From Pedobacter africanus (GTDB lineage: Bacteria > Bacteroidota > Bacteroidia > Sphingobacteriales > Sphingobacteriaceae), in NCBI RefSeq assembly GCF_900176535.1, contig NZ_FWXT01000004.1, positions 310,001-374,000 on the forward strand: a stretch of 64,000 nt of DNA, given 5' to 3'. Shown here in pieces: positions 34,799 to 42,533 of this stretch (the first letter of the stretch is position 1; each line of letters opens with the position of its first letter). Made by a program: the position numbers and the translations under genes. Under the pieces are notes generated by a model. It ran no database searches. It was not told where the DNA came from and worked only from the letters and a program-made list of their open reading frames with translations.

Positions 34799-36817
34799 AT
34801 GAATTCAGAACCCAACAGCTTAATTAAAGCATCGTCGCCCTACCTGCTACAGCATGCTTACAATCCGGTGAACTGGTACGAGTGGGGAGAAGAGCCCTTG
34901 CAAAAAGCACTTAAGGAAAACAAATTGATCCTGGTTAGTATAGGTTACTCAGCCTGCCACTGGTGTCATGTCATGGAACGTGAAAGTTTTGAAAATCATG
35001 AAGTCGCAGAGGTCATGAACAGGCATTTCGTTTGTATAAAGGTAGATAGGGAAGAAAGACCAGATATCGATCAGATCTATATGCTGGCCATTCAACTGAT
35101 GACTGGAAGTGGGGGCTGGCCTTTGAACTGCATTTGTTTGCCCGATCAGCGTCCTGTTTACGGAGGAACCTATTTCAGGAAAGAAGACTGGGTCAATGTG
35201 CTGCAGAGCGTTGCCGGACTTTGGGCAAACGAACCGGATAAGGCCAGGGCTTATGCCGACAGGCTTACAGATGGGATAAAAAATGCAGAAAAGATTATCC
35301 CTGACATTAAAGTTGAAGCCTATAACCGCCAGCATCTGAGGGATATCATTGAACCCTGGAAGCGGTATTTTGATATGAGTGAAGGTGGCTATAACCGTGC
35401 GCCCAAGTTTCCTTTGCCTAATAACTGGCAGTTTATGCTTCGCTACAGCCACCTAATGGAAGATGATGCCACCCATGTATCGGCGCTGCTGACCCTTGAA
35501 AAGATGGCTATGGGCGGAATTTACGACCATATAGGTGGTGGTTTTGCCCGGTATTCGGTAGATGGTAACTGGCATGTGCCGCATTTTGAAAAGATGCTGT
35601 ACGACAACGGGCAGTTGATCAGCTTGTATGCCGAGGCTTTTCAGTATTCAAAATCAGCCCTGTTTAAAGAAATTGCAGAAGAGACGATTTCCTGGCTGGA
35701 AAGGGAAATGACCTCAGCCGAAGGCTTATTCTATTCGGCGCTGGATGCAGACAGTGAGGGCGTAGAAGGAAAATTTTATGTGTGGGACAAAACGGAGTTT
35801 GAGGCGACACTTGGCCAGGAAGATGCTGATTTACTGGTCGATTATTTTGGGGTAACGGAAGATGGGAACTGGGAAGAGGAGCAGACCAATATCCTGTTAC
35901 GGAAATTTACGGAAGAGGAATATGCGGAAGTAAAAGGCCTTAGCATTATTGAACTGCTGCAAAAGATAAAAAATGCCAAAGCCAGCCTGCTGGAAGCGCG
36001 GAGTAAAAGGGTACGACCGGGACTGGATGATAAATGCCTTACAGCCTGGAATGCCATGGCTGTTAAAGGCCTGGCTGATTGTGCAGGAGTATTTGCCAAT
36101 CCGCATTATTACAAACTGGCAAAAAATGCGGTTGTATTTATACTGGAAAATCTGAGTACAACAGATGGGGGGCTGTACCGGAATTATAAGAACGGAAAAG
36201 CCAATATTGCCGGATTTTTAGATGATTATGCTTTTTTTATAGAGGCATTGATAGCCTTGTACGCTTACGATCTGGATGAACAATGGCTGCAGCAAGCGAG
36301 GCGCTTGAGCGATTATGTATTGCTTAATTTTGAAGATGCAGAAGGGCCGATGTTGTTTTACACACCCGGAAACGGTGAGGTGCTGATTGCCCGCAAGCAT
36401 GAAATTATGGACAATGTGATCCCTGCCTCGAATTCGGTCATGGCGCAAAACCTGCAGAAGCTGGGTTTGTTGTTTGACGATGACCGGTACCTGTTGAAGG
36501 CAGAAGCAATGCTGGCCGCTGTTTTGCCACAAATCAAAACCTATGGCTCTGCCTATTCCAACTGGGCTATACAATTGCTGAATGAAGTGTTTGGTATAAA
36601 CGAGATCGCGATAGCTGGCGAAGGTTTTACAGCAGCCAAGACTGAAATCGATAAACACTACATTCCCAATAAAATTACATTGGGAGGAACAAATTCGGGA
36701 CTGCCATTGTTAAAAGATAAGCAAAGCATTGAAACAAAAATCTATATTTGCCGAAATAAAGTATGCCAGTTGCCAGTAGCTACTGTTGATGAAGCATTAA
36801 AATTGATAATTAAATAA
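34799..36817 (+). CDS. DUF255 thioredoxin-domain protein (YyaL/SPATA20-like)
   Basis: 672 aa. The N-terminal thioredoxin-like domain has GYSACHWCHVMERESF (CxxC at about residues 55-58) and FVCIKVDREERPDID. The rest is an alpha/alpha-toroid domain like N-acylglucosamine 2-epimerases and six-hairpin glycosidases (GGFARYSVDGNWHVPHFEKM, FYSALDADSEGVEGKFYVWD). Widely conserved in bacteria and animals, with no established biochemical activity. Divergent from the epimerase gene. The slyD gene follows by 7 bp and may be co-transcribed. Confidence 0.9.
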   Translation: MNSEPNSLIKASSPYLLQHAYNPVNWYEWGEEPLQKALKENKLILVSIGYSACHWCHVMERESFENHEVAEVMNRHFVCIKVDREERPDIDQIYMLAIQLMTGSGGWPLNCICLPDQRPVYGGTYFRKEDWVNVLQSVAGLWANEPDKARAYADRLTDGIKNAEKIIPDIKVEAYNRQHLRDIIEPWKRYFDMSEGGYNRAPKFPLPNNWQFMLRYSHLMEDDATHVSALLTLEKMAMGGIYDHIGGGFARYSVDGNWHVPHFEKMLYDNGQLISLYAEAFQYSKSALFKEIAEETISWLEREMTSAEGLFYSALDADSEGVEGKFYVWDKTEFEATLGQEDADLLVDYFGVTEDGNWEEEQTNILLRKFTEEEYAEVKGLSIIELLQKIKNAKASLLEARSKRVRPGLDDKCLTAWNAMAVKGLADCAGVFANPHYYKLAKNAVVFILENLSTTDGGLYRNYKNGKANIAGFLDDYAFFIEALIALYAYDLDEQWLQQARRLSDYVLLNFEDAEGPMLFYTPGNGEVLIARKHEIMDNVIPASNSVMAQNLQKLGLLFDDDRYLLKAEAMLAAVLPQIKTYGSAYSNWAIQLLNEVFGINEIAIAGEGFTAAKTEIDKHYIPNKITLGGTNSGLPLLKDKQSIETKIYICRNKVCQLPVATVDEALKLIIK

Positions 36818-36824
36818 CATTCTA

Positions 36825-37325
36825 ATGAGTATTAAACCCAATACAGTGGTATCATTAACGTACGAATTGCATACGACTAATGAAGAAGGACAACAAGTTT
36901 TTGTAGAAAAAGCAGAGAAAGACAATGCACTCGTTTTTTTATATGGTACAGGAATGATGTTGCCAAAATTTGAAGAGCATCTGGCTGGATTAAATGTTGG
37001 CGATAACTATAGTTTCGAGCTTTCGGCAGCTGATGGCTACGGAGAAATCGATCCAGGTGCATACGCGGATTTGCCAAAAGAAATGTTTAAGGATGTTGAC
37101 TTGCCAGCTGTTGGCGATGTAATTCCTTTACAGGATAACCAGGGCAACCATTTCAGGGCTGGTGTTACCGCTATCCACGAGGATGTGGTATCGGTAGATT
37201 TAAACCATCCTATGGCTGGTAAAAACCTGATTTTTGCTGGTGAAATCCTGATGGTGCGTGAAGCTACTCAGGAAGAGTTGAGCCATGGCCATGCACATGG
37301 TGCAGATGGTCACTCTGGTCACTAA
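36825..37325 (+). CDS. slyD: SlyD-type FKBP peptidyl-prolyl isomerase
   Basis: 166-aa FKBP/IF-domain isomerase. The N-terminal half is the catalytic FKBP half (NTVVSLTYELHT, LVFLYGTGMMLPKFEEHLAG, then DGYGEIDPGAY), with the insert-in-flap chaperone domain around residues 75-125. The tail is His-rich (EELSHGHAHGADGHSGH), typical of SlyD, which binds nickel and zinc. The end overlaps the convergent Fur-family gene by 4 bp, and its terminator lies inside that gene at 37342-37379. It sits next to the metal-homeostasis locus, perhaps by function. Confidence 0.92.
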   Translation: MSIKPNTVVSLTYELHTTNEEGQQVFVEKAEKDNALVFLYGTGMMLPKFEEHLAGLNVGDNYSFELSAADGYGEIDPGAYADLPKEMFKDVDLPAVGDVIPLQDNQGNHFRAGVTAIHEDVVSVDLNHPMAGKNLIFAGEILMVREATQEELSHGHAHGADGHSGH

Positions 37326-37741
37326 TTTGCATTACACTTTTCGCAAATGCCGTAAGCTGTAGAGCTTACGGTTTTTGCGTTAAAGCCTTTAGGCATTTTT
37401 ATTCTTGGAACCTGTATTTCCAGGCAATAGATTTTAAGACATTGTGTGCAGTTGAAATGTACATGCTCATCATGATGATGCTCTTCTGAACAAGCGTCAG
37501 AACAGATGGCATAGTTTGCCGTTCCGTGCATATCCATGATCCGGTGAAGAATTCCCTTATCTTCATAGGTATTCAATATTCTGTAAAGTGTAACACGGTC
37601 AATTTCCTTACCCAGTTTTTTCTCCAGTTCAGGCTGAGAGATAGCCACGCTATCTAAAGCTATTTCTTCTAAAACGCGTACCCTTTGGCGGGTATGTTTT
37701 AAATCGTGCTCTTTTAATATGTTTACAGGATCAATATTCAT
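37322..37741 (-). CDS. Fur family metal-responsive repressor (probably Zur-type)
   Basis: 139 aa. N-terminal winged helix with KHTRQRVRVLEEI and DRVTLYRILNTYEDKG, then the metal domain with HHHDEHVHFNCTQC (His-rich regulatory site next to CxxC) and the second structural pair CEKC near the end. The metal is not decided by sequence, but the Fur-type DNA-binding half, the His cluster and the linked DUF3299/ABC/MerC genes favour zinc. Last gene of the operon downstream of the palindromic operator at 40226-40258, so probably autoregulated. Confidence 0.9.
   Translation of the reverse strand: MNIDPVNILKEHDLKHTRQRVRVLEEIALDSVAISQPELEKKLGKEIDRVTLYRILNTYEDKGILHRIMDMHGTANYAICSDACSEEHHHDEHVHFNCTQCLKIYCLEIQVPRIKMPKGFNAKTVSSTAYGICEKCNAN
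37342..37379 (+). terminator. slyD terminator inside the end of the Fur-family gene
   Basis: Stem CCGTAAGCT (37350-37358) with AGCTTACGG (37363-37371), loop GTAG, followed by TTTTT; an outer CGCAAA/TTTGCG pairing extends it. On the plus strand it ends slyD transcripts. It is fully inside the last codons of the minus-strand regulator gene. Confidence 0.75.
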
Positions 37742-37751
37742 AGCTTAAGGT

Positions 37752-38195
37752 TTATATGGCTTTGGCACCGATCAGTGAAATTGGTGGGTTATCCATTGCA
37801 TTGCCTCCGTTTAATTTAAGTGTCCCTTTGATCACCACAGTTTTATAGGTGAATTTTATCGGTTCTGCCATTTCCACCAGCACCATAATTGGAACGCCAT
37901 TTTTTCCACAGTAAAAACACTGGTTAATGGGTAGGGTAGAAAGCATGAACTTACTTTGTTTCATACCATCTTTAATAGGTACAATATAGCCCTCGAGCTC
38001 AAAAGGTTTGCCAGCATGCTTTTTAATATCGGCCGTAAAAATGGCCTGCATTTCTGTGTCTTTAACAATCTTGAAATCAACACCTCCAATTATGTCCCAG
38101 TTGTCAGAATTGATCTGATCATTAGGGTTGTGCTGGGCCTTAACAGAAATTCCGGTAAAAAGTAAGGCCATCAGTATGAGTTTTTTTATCATCAT
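37752..38195 (-). CDS. DUF3299-like secreted protein of a zinc-regulated operon
   Basis: 147 aa. Signal peptide over residues 3-20, ending SVKAQ. Then a beta-rich domain with KHAGKPFELEGYIVPIKDG, a Cys pair in LPINQCFYCGKNGVPIMVLVEM and VVIKGTLKLN. The pattern (Gly-rich strand, C-x2-C, then V-rich strand) resembles DUF3299. Such proteins accompany Zur-regulated MacB-like ABC transporters in Pseudomonas (PA4063-PA4066). Probably periplasmic and perhaps binds metal through the Cys pair. Lies between the permease gene (24 bp) and the regulator gene (10 bp). Confidence 0.7.
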   Translation of the reverse strand: MMIKKLILMALLFTGISVKAQHNPNDQINSDNWDIIGGVDFKIVKDTEMQAIFTADIKKHAGKPFELEGYIVPIKDGMKQSKFMLSTLPINQCFYCGKNGVPIMVLVEMAEPIKFTYKTVVIKGTLKLNGGNAMDNPPISLIGAKAI

Positions 38196-38219
38196 TGTAT
38201 GTGTTTAACGTAATAACCG

Positions 38220-39443
38220 TTAGTTTTTGGACAGTATCTTCGAAATATTTGCTCTGTAGGCCTGTACCGCAGGTATTACCGCTGCAAATATACCAATCGC
38301 AAGGCCAGCAACAAACAGGTATATTTCATCATAAAGTAAAACAAAACCACTCAGCTGCGCCTGGCCGCTTTCCTGATTGCCGCCAATGAACGCTAAAACC
38401 AGGTGTCCAAGTACTATCCCGATTAAGGTACCTGCTAAAGTAAGCATAAGGCCTTCGGCAATGACTATGATAAATAGTTTTGTGCGGGAGGCACCCAATG
38501 TGCGCATAATGGCCAGGTCGTAGTTGCGTTCTTTCAATGAATTGTAGAGATTTACAAATACACTAATGGCTGCAATGAGCATAATGAGTACTGCAAACCA
38601 TTGCAGGGTATCTACGCCCACACCAATTAAGGAAAACAGACGTGTACTTTCCTGTGCAGGGGATGCGGACTGCATATTGGTGGTTTCGTTTACCATTCGC
38701 GGGAACATGGCTACCGACATAGGCGAGCGGTATTGAATGAGCAGGGAAGTGAGCTCGCGCGGCTGCTCAGCTTCAGCATGCTCATGCCCTTCGTGCTCAT
38801 GGCCTTCGTGTGCTTCATGATCTTCGTGATCATCATGCATTTTCCACACACTGGCCACATTGGTAAGGATAAGGTTGTCGGTTACATTTCCCTGAGGTTC
38901 CAGGATTCCCGAAACGGTATACTGGTGATGTTTGTGCACATCGGTATTTCCGCTAAGGCCATGGGCACCGTAGAAGGTATCGCCGATCTTCAGCTTTTCG
39001 TTTTTTGCAACGGCAGCGCCGATGGTGGTTTCAAAGTCGGTTTTCCAAAATTTACCCTGCCGGGTCTTCAATTTATAAAGGCTTACAAAGTTGCTGTCTG
39101 TGCCCACTATGCGAACCCCGTTGTAGTTATCGCCCAGTGCAAGCGGAACAGCCCGTTTCACAAAAGGGCTATGGGCCAGTTCCATGGCATCTTTTAAAGG
39201 GATATTGCCGGTTGGGAAATCGATATGATATATACTGCTGAGAATCAGCTGCAGCGGGCTACCCTTGGCACCAACCACCAGGTCTATGTCTTTAGAATTG
39301 TTCTCCAGTTTTTCACCGATTTGCCTGGAAGCAAGCAGTAAAATGGTTAAAATGCCTGTCCCAAAAGCAATGAGCATCATGTTAAGGGCGGCTGATAGGG
39401 GTTTAGACCACAGACTTTTCCAGCTTATTTTTAATGGGCTCAT
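38220..39443 (-). CDS. FtsX/MacB-type ABC transporter permease with His-rich loop
   Basis: 407 aa. An N-terminal TM is at about 20-42 (ALNMMLIAFGTGILTILLL), then a large extracytoplasmic domain (45-270) and three C-terminal TMs (VLIMLIAAISVFVNLYN, IVIAEGLMLTLAGTLIGIVL, the last near 370-395), the FtsX/MacB topology. Residues about 200-226 of the periplasmic domain are His/Glu/Asp-rich (KMHDDHEDHEAHEGHEHEG), a likely metal-binding loop. Partner of the ATPase next door (4-bp overlap). Whether it moves a metal chelate, a lipoprotein or a peptide is open. Confidence 0.85.
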   Translation of the reverse strand: MSPLKISWKSLWSKPLSAALNMMLIAFGTGILTILLLASRQIGEKLENNSKDIDLVVGAKGSPLQLILSSIYHIDFPTGNIPLKDAMELAHSPFVKRAVPLALGDNYNGVRIVGTDSNFVSLYKLKTRQGKFWKTDFETTIGAAVAKNEKLKIGDTFYGAHGLSGNTDVHKHHQYTVSGILEPQGNVTDNLILTNVASVWKMHDDHEDHEAHEGHEHEGHEHAEAEQPRELTSLLIQYRSPMSVAMFPRMVNETTNMQSASPAQESTRLFSLIGVGVDTLQWFAVLIMLIAAISVFVNLYNSLKERNYDLAIMRTLGASRTKLFIIVIAEGLMLTLAGTLIGIVLGHLVLAFIGGNQESGQAQLSGFVLLYDEIYLFVAGLAIGIFAAVIPAVQAYRANISKILSKN

Positions 39444-40069
39444 GATAATTGGTAGGTATTTGAAAATGCATCTTTAACTCTTTTGTCGTGCGTAGCCACA
39501 ACCAGTGTTGCCTGGTTTATACCCGATTGCTGCAGCAGCAGTTCAAGTACCGCTGTGGCGTTTCTATCGTCCAGGCTCGAAGTCGGCTCGTCTGCTATCA
39601 GCAGTTCCGGCTTATTGATTGCCGCCCTGGCAATGGAAACACGTTGCAATTGGCCCTGACTAAGCTGGTTGGGATAGGCGTGCTTTTTATCGGCTATGCC
39701 TAAGGAACCCAGTACTTCATTTACCCTGTTTAAATCGGTAGGCAGCCCTGCAAAACTTTGTGCCAGTACCAGGTTGTCTGAAATGCTAAGACTCTTGATC
39801 AGGTGCGGACGCTGAAAGATGATCCCGATGTTCTGTCCCCTGAACTGATCCAGTGCTTTGGAGGATAAACTGTAAATGGAAGTTTCGTTGATCATTACTT
39901 CTCCGGCTTTTGGTTGCAATATCCCGGTGAGAATGTGCAACAGCGTAGTTTTTCCGCTTCCGGATTCGCCAAGCAGCAGCCATTGCTCACCATGCCTAAT
40001 CTGCCAGTCCTTAAAGCTGATGGAATGTCCGCCGGTGTATTGATGTGAAACCGATTTTATGGAGATCAT
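39440..40069 (-). CDS. ABC transporter ATPase (MacB/LolD type)
   Basis: 209-aa nucleotide-binding subunit with Walker A GESGSGKTTL, Q-loop RPHLIKSL, signature LSQGQLQRVS, Walker B ELLIADEPTSSLD and H-loop VVATHDKRVK. The short length and the EPTSSLD switch fit the LolD/MacB/FtsE group, which pairs with FtsX-type permeases. It starts 5 bp after the stop of the small peptide gene and its end overlaps the permease start, so the operon is tight. Confidence 0.93.
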   Translation of the reverse strand: MISIKSVSHQYTGGHSISFKDWQIRHGEQWLLLGESGSGKTTLLHILTGILQPKAGEVMINETSIYSLSSKALDQFRGQNIGIIFQRPHLIKSLSISDNLVLAQSFAGLPTDLNRVNEVLGSLGIADKKHAYPNQLSQGQLQRVSIARAAINKPELLIADEPTSSLDDRNATAVLELLLQQSGINQATLVVATHDKRVKDAFSNTYQLS

Positions 40070-40074
40070 AGCCG

Positions 40075-40203
40075 TTATTTTTTTAGATGGTTGTTTAAAT
40101 ACTTCAGGTAAAGCTTTTTGCCATCCATCTTTTCATGTTTGCAGCCAGGATTGATCATGCTTACAAAAGCCAGAAATGCCGCGAATATTAGTTTCTTGTT
40201 CAT
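40075..40203 (-). CDS. 42-aa secreted or lipoprotein-like peptide, first gene of the metal operon
   Basis: An unannotated small gene: ATG (minus strand, 40201-40203) to TAA at 40075-40077. The sequence begins MNKKLIFAAFLAFVSMINPG, an n-region of two Lys and a hydrophobic core like a signal peptide, then a Cys at about position 21 and a basic tail with His and Lys. The sequence just before the Cys (INPG) is a poor lipobox, so lipidation is uncertain. Its ATG lies 22 bp from the operator/-7 element and 5 bp before the ABC ATPase start, so it is the leading gene of the operon. In the Pseudomonas Zur operon a small metal-binding periplasmic protein is also encoded. Confidence 0.55.
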   Translation of the reverse strand: MNKKLIFAAFLAFVSMINPGCKHEKMDGKKLYLKYLNNHLKK

Positions 40204-40221
40204 ATGGGATGGTGTAATACA

Positions 40222-40258
40222 CAAAAATAGTATATGCAATTAAATTGCATATACTATT
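40222..40258 (-). promoter_or_regulatory. Operator and -7 element of the Fur/Zur operon
   Basis: Perfect 33-bp inverted repeat at 40226-40258 with 16-bp arms and a single central base; the core is TGCAATTAAATTGCA. Its minus-strand end fuses with a TATTTTTG -7 element (plus strand CAAAAATA at 40222-40229). Repressor binding would therefore block RNA polymerase. It lies 19-55 bp before the small peptide start. Confidence 0.8.
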
Positions 40259-40301
40259 CGTGTAAAGTATTTGCTACTGCGGGTTAAAATAAACCGCAAT
40301 T

Positions 40302-40682
40302 TTAGCTGTGCTGGCAGCTGCGGCTGTATTTCCAATTGATAAAATGTGCTGCAGCAATGGTAAAGCCACCCAGTGGGATCAGTATAGCCTCCAGGCTTTC
40401 TATAAAATAATGTCCCAGCGCTATTGATCCGAAGCCAGCCAGCAGTACAGCAATTGGTGTAATTTTTTTGTGCTTAGGATATGCGCTGGCAAGTGACCAG
40501 ACACCTATCACCAACGAAAGACAGATCATGGTGATTTCCACCCAGCTATTGGCCAGGAAGCCTAATCCCCATAGCGGCAGGGTGCTGATAACGAATGGCA
40601 GGGCAGCGCAATGAATGGCGCAGGCCAGGGATGCAGTAATGCCCAGCTGATCAAGGCGCGCTGATTTAACAAATGGCTTCAT
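40302..40682 (-). CDS. MerC domain protein
   Basis: 126-aa MerC family inner-membrane protein with four TM helices (LACAIHCAALPFVISTLPL at 19-37, WVEITMICLSLVIGVWSL at 47-64, IAVLLAGFGSIALGHYFI, ILIPLGGFTIAAAHFINW). The first helix has the Cys-x3-Cys pair of MerC, which in mer operons brings in Hg2+. In Bacteroidota such proteins are more often linked to zinc/Fur loci, so uptake of another soft or borderline metal is likely. It has its own promoter with a second operator-like site at 40737-40757. Confidence 0.85.
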   Translation of the reverse strand: MKPFVKSARLDQLGITASLACAIHCAALPFVISTLPLWGLGFLANSWVEITMICLSLVIGVWSLASAYPKHKKITPIAVLLAGFGSIALGHYFIESLEAILIPLGGFTIAAAHFINWKYSRSCQHS

Positions 40683-40729
40683 CTTTTGAATTTGTTTTTT
40701 ATAAAATGAACAGATAGATTTTTATAGCA

Positions 40730-40757
40730 CAAATATAAAAGCAATAAAGTTGCATTT
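40730..40757 (-). promoter_or_regulatory. Second operator and -7 element for the MerC gene
   Basis: The minus strand has TATATTTG (plus CAAATATA, 40730-40737). AAAAGCAATA (40737-40746), a central A and AGTTGCATTT (40748-40757) repeat the 10-1-10 geometry of the operator at 40226-40258, with GCAAT and TTGCAT conserved. Upstream, a TTG lies 21 bp from the -7 box. The operator sits between -33 and -7. Confidence 0.65.
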
Positions 40758-40789
40758 GCAAAAGATGTTTAAAAAAAAGTTATGATATA

Positions 40790-40821
40790 AAAAAATGCCC
40801 TCCGTAAGGAGGGCATTTTTT
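40790..40821 (-). terminator. Terminator of the ABC-F gene
   Basis: 14-bp stem AAAAAATGCCCTCC (40790-40803) with GGAGGGCATTTTTT (40808-40821), loop GTAA, ending in A/T runs on both sides. It ends the minus-strand ABC-F transcript. Confidence 0.92.
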
Positions 40822-40839
40822 TCTTTGAAAGTCAGGGCA

Positions 40840-42465
40840 TTAACCTTTGTACATTTTTGCCCTCAGCTCTGCTATATCCGGACTGCTGATGTATTCATCA
40901 TAGGTCATCATTTTATCAATGGCACCGTTAGGGGTCAGCTCAATGATACGTGTCGCAACAGATTCGGTCAGGGCATGATCTCGTGAAGTAAAAAGGGCAG
41001 TGCCTTTAAAATCTTTCATGCCATTGTTCAGTGCAGTAATGGATTCCAGGTCGAGGTGGTTGGTTGGTTCATCAAACAACAAAAGGTTGGCATGTTTCAG
41101 CATCATCTGCGAGAACATGCAACGCATCTTTTCGCCTCCCGACAGTACTTTTACGTTTTTCAACACCTCTTCACCAGAGAAAAGCATACGACCCAGGAAA
41201 CTCCTTACAAACTGCTCGTCCTGATCGGTGCCTGAATATTCACGAAGCCAGTCGACCAGGTTTTCATCTTTATTTTCAAAGTAAATAGAATTGTCGTTAG
41301 GGATGTCGGCCACATTAATGGTTACACCAAACTTAAATTCACCTTTATAATTCTTTTCCCTGCCGGTAAGTACATTGTAAAAAGCAGTTGTAGCCAGGCT
41401 GTTCTGAGATAAAACCGCAATTTTATCGCCTTTATTTACCATGAAGCTCACATCCTTAAACATTACTTCACCATTAAGTGTACAGGATAAATGTTCTACC
41501 TGTAGAATCTGGTCGCCAGCTTCCCTACCCAGGTTATTGAACAAAATGGCCGGGTATTTCCTGCTTGAAGCTTTGATTTCTGAAATGTCGATCTTATCCA
41601 AAGCCTTTTTACGCGAAGTTGCCTGTTTGGATTTAGAGGCATTTGCACTAAAGCGCTGGATAAACTCCTGTAACTCCTTCACTTTTTCTTCCAGCTTTTT
41701 GTTCTGGTCGCTGCGTTGTTTTAAGGCCAGCTGACTCGACTCGTACCAGAAAGTGTAGTTACCAGAGTAGATACTCATTTTGCTGAAGTCGATATCCACA
41801 ATATGTGTACAAACCGCATCTAAAAAGTGCCTGTCGTGCGATACCACCAGTACAATGTTCTGATAGTCGGCCAGGAAGTTCTCTAACCAGGCGATGGTAT
41901 CAATGTCAAGGTCGTTGGTAGGCTCATCCAGCAGCAGGATATCGGGGTTACCAAATAGGGCCTGTGCCAGTAAAACACGTACCTTTTGATTACCATCTAA
42001 TTCTTTAAGTTGTTTATAATGGTATTCTTCTTTAATACCCAGGTTGCTCAGCATGGTAGCGGCATTGCTTTCCATATTCCAGCCGTCCATTTCCGCAAAT
42101 CTGTTCTCCAGTTCGCCGGCACGTTCGCCATCTTTATCGGTAAAATCTTCCTTTAAATAGATGGCATCCTTTTCTTTCATGATGTCGTACAATTCCTTGT
42201 GGCCCATCATTACAGTTTCAATTACACTGAATTCATCAAACTCATAGTGGTTTTGTTTTAAAACCGCCATACGCTCTCCGGGGGTAAAAGCTACAGTACC
42301 TGTAGTCTGGCTTACATCGCCTGATAAAATTTTAAGAAAAGTAGATTTACCTGCTCCGTTGGCCCCAATTACCCCATAGCAGTTGCCCTGGGTAAATTTT
42401 AGGTTTACATCTTCAAATAAAGTTCTTTTTCCGTAGCGGAGTGATAAATTAGAAACTGAAATCAT
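40840..42465 (-). CDS. ABC-F family ATPase (ribosome-associated)
   Basis: 541-aa soluble protein with two ABC domains and no TM: first Walker A GANGAGKSTFLKIL and Walker B ILLLDEPTNDLD, second Walker B LLLFDEPTNHLDLESI with signature LSGGEKMR. It acts on the ribosome E site, as in the EttA/Uup/YbiT group. A basic coiled linker follows the first domain (QRSDQNKKLEEKVKELQE). The second Walker A is degenerate (VLSQNSLATTAF), so ATP binding at that site may be weak. Start at the ATG at 42465: a TACCTTTG element at 42485-42492 excludes an earlier start. Confidence 0.92.
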   Translation of the reverse strand: MISVSNLSLRYGKRTLFEDVNLKFTQGNCYGVIGANGAGKSTFLKILSGDVSQTTGTVAFTPGERMAVLKQNHYEFDEFSVIETVMMGHKELYDIMKEKDAIYLKEDFTDKDGERAGELENRFAEMDGWNMESNAATMLSNLGIKEEYHYKQLKELDGNQKVRVLLAQALFGNPDILLLDEPTNDLDIDTIAWLENFLADYQNIVLVVSHDRHFLDAVCTHIVDIDFSKMSIYSGNYTFWYESSQLALKQRSDQNKKLEEKVKELQEFIQRFSANASKSKQATSRKKALDKIDISEIKASSRKYPAILFNNLGREAGDQILQVEHLSCTLNGEVMFKDVSFMVNKGDKIAVLSQNSLATTAFYNVLTGREKNYKGEFKFGVTINVADIPNDNSIYFENKDENLVDWLREYSGTDQDEQFVRSFLGRMLFSGEEVLKNVKVLSGGEKMRCMFSQMMLKHANLLLFDEPTNHLDLESITALNNGMKDFKGTALFTSRDHALTESVATRIIELTPNGAIDKMMTYDEYISSPDIAELRAKMYKG

Positions 42466-42484
42466 ATTGCTGAAAAATAAGCCG

Positions 42485-42492
42485 CAAAGGTA
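42485..42492 (-). promoter_or_regulatory. -7 element fixing the ABC-F start
   Basis: The minus strand reads TACCTTTG, 20 bp before the ATG at 42465. It places transcription inside any longer reading frame. Confidence 0.45.
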
Positions 42493-42533
42493 AGTATAAT
42501 TTATTTTATTAAGTTTGATCACTAGATTTTTGT

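Noticed and set aside
40302..40682. Complete mercury-resistance (mer) operon
   Set aside because: Only the MerC-type protein is present; no MerA, MerP, MerT or MerR is in the window, so zinc or another metal is more likely.
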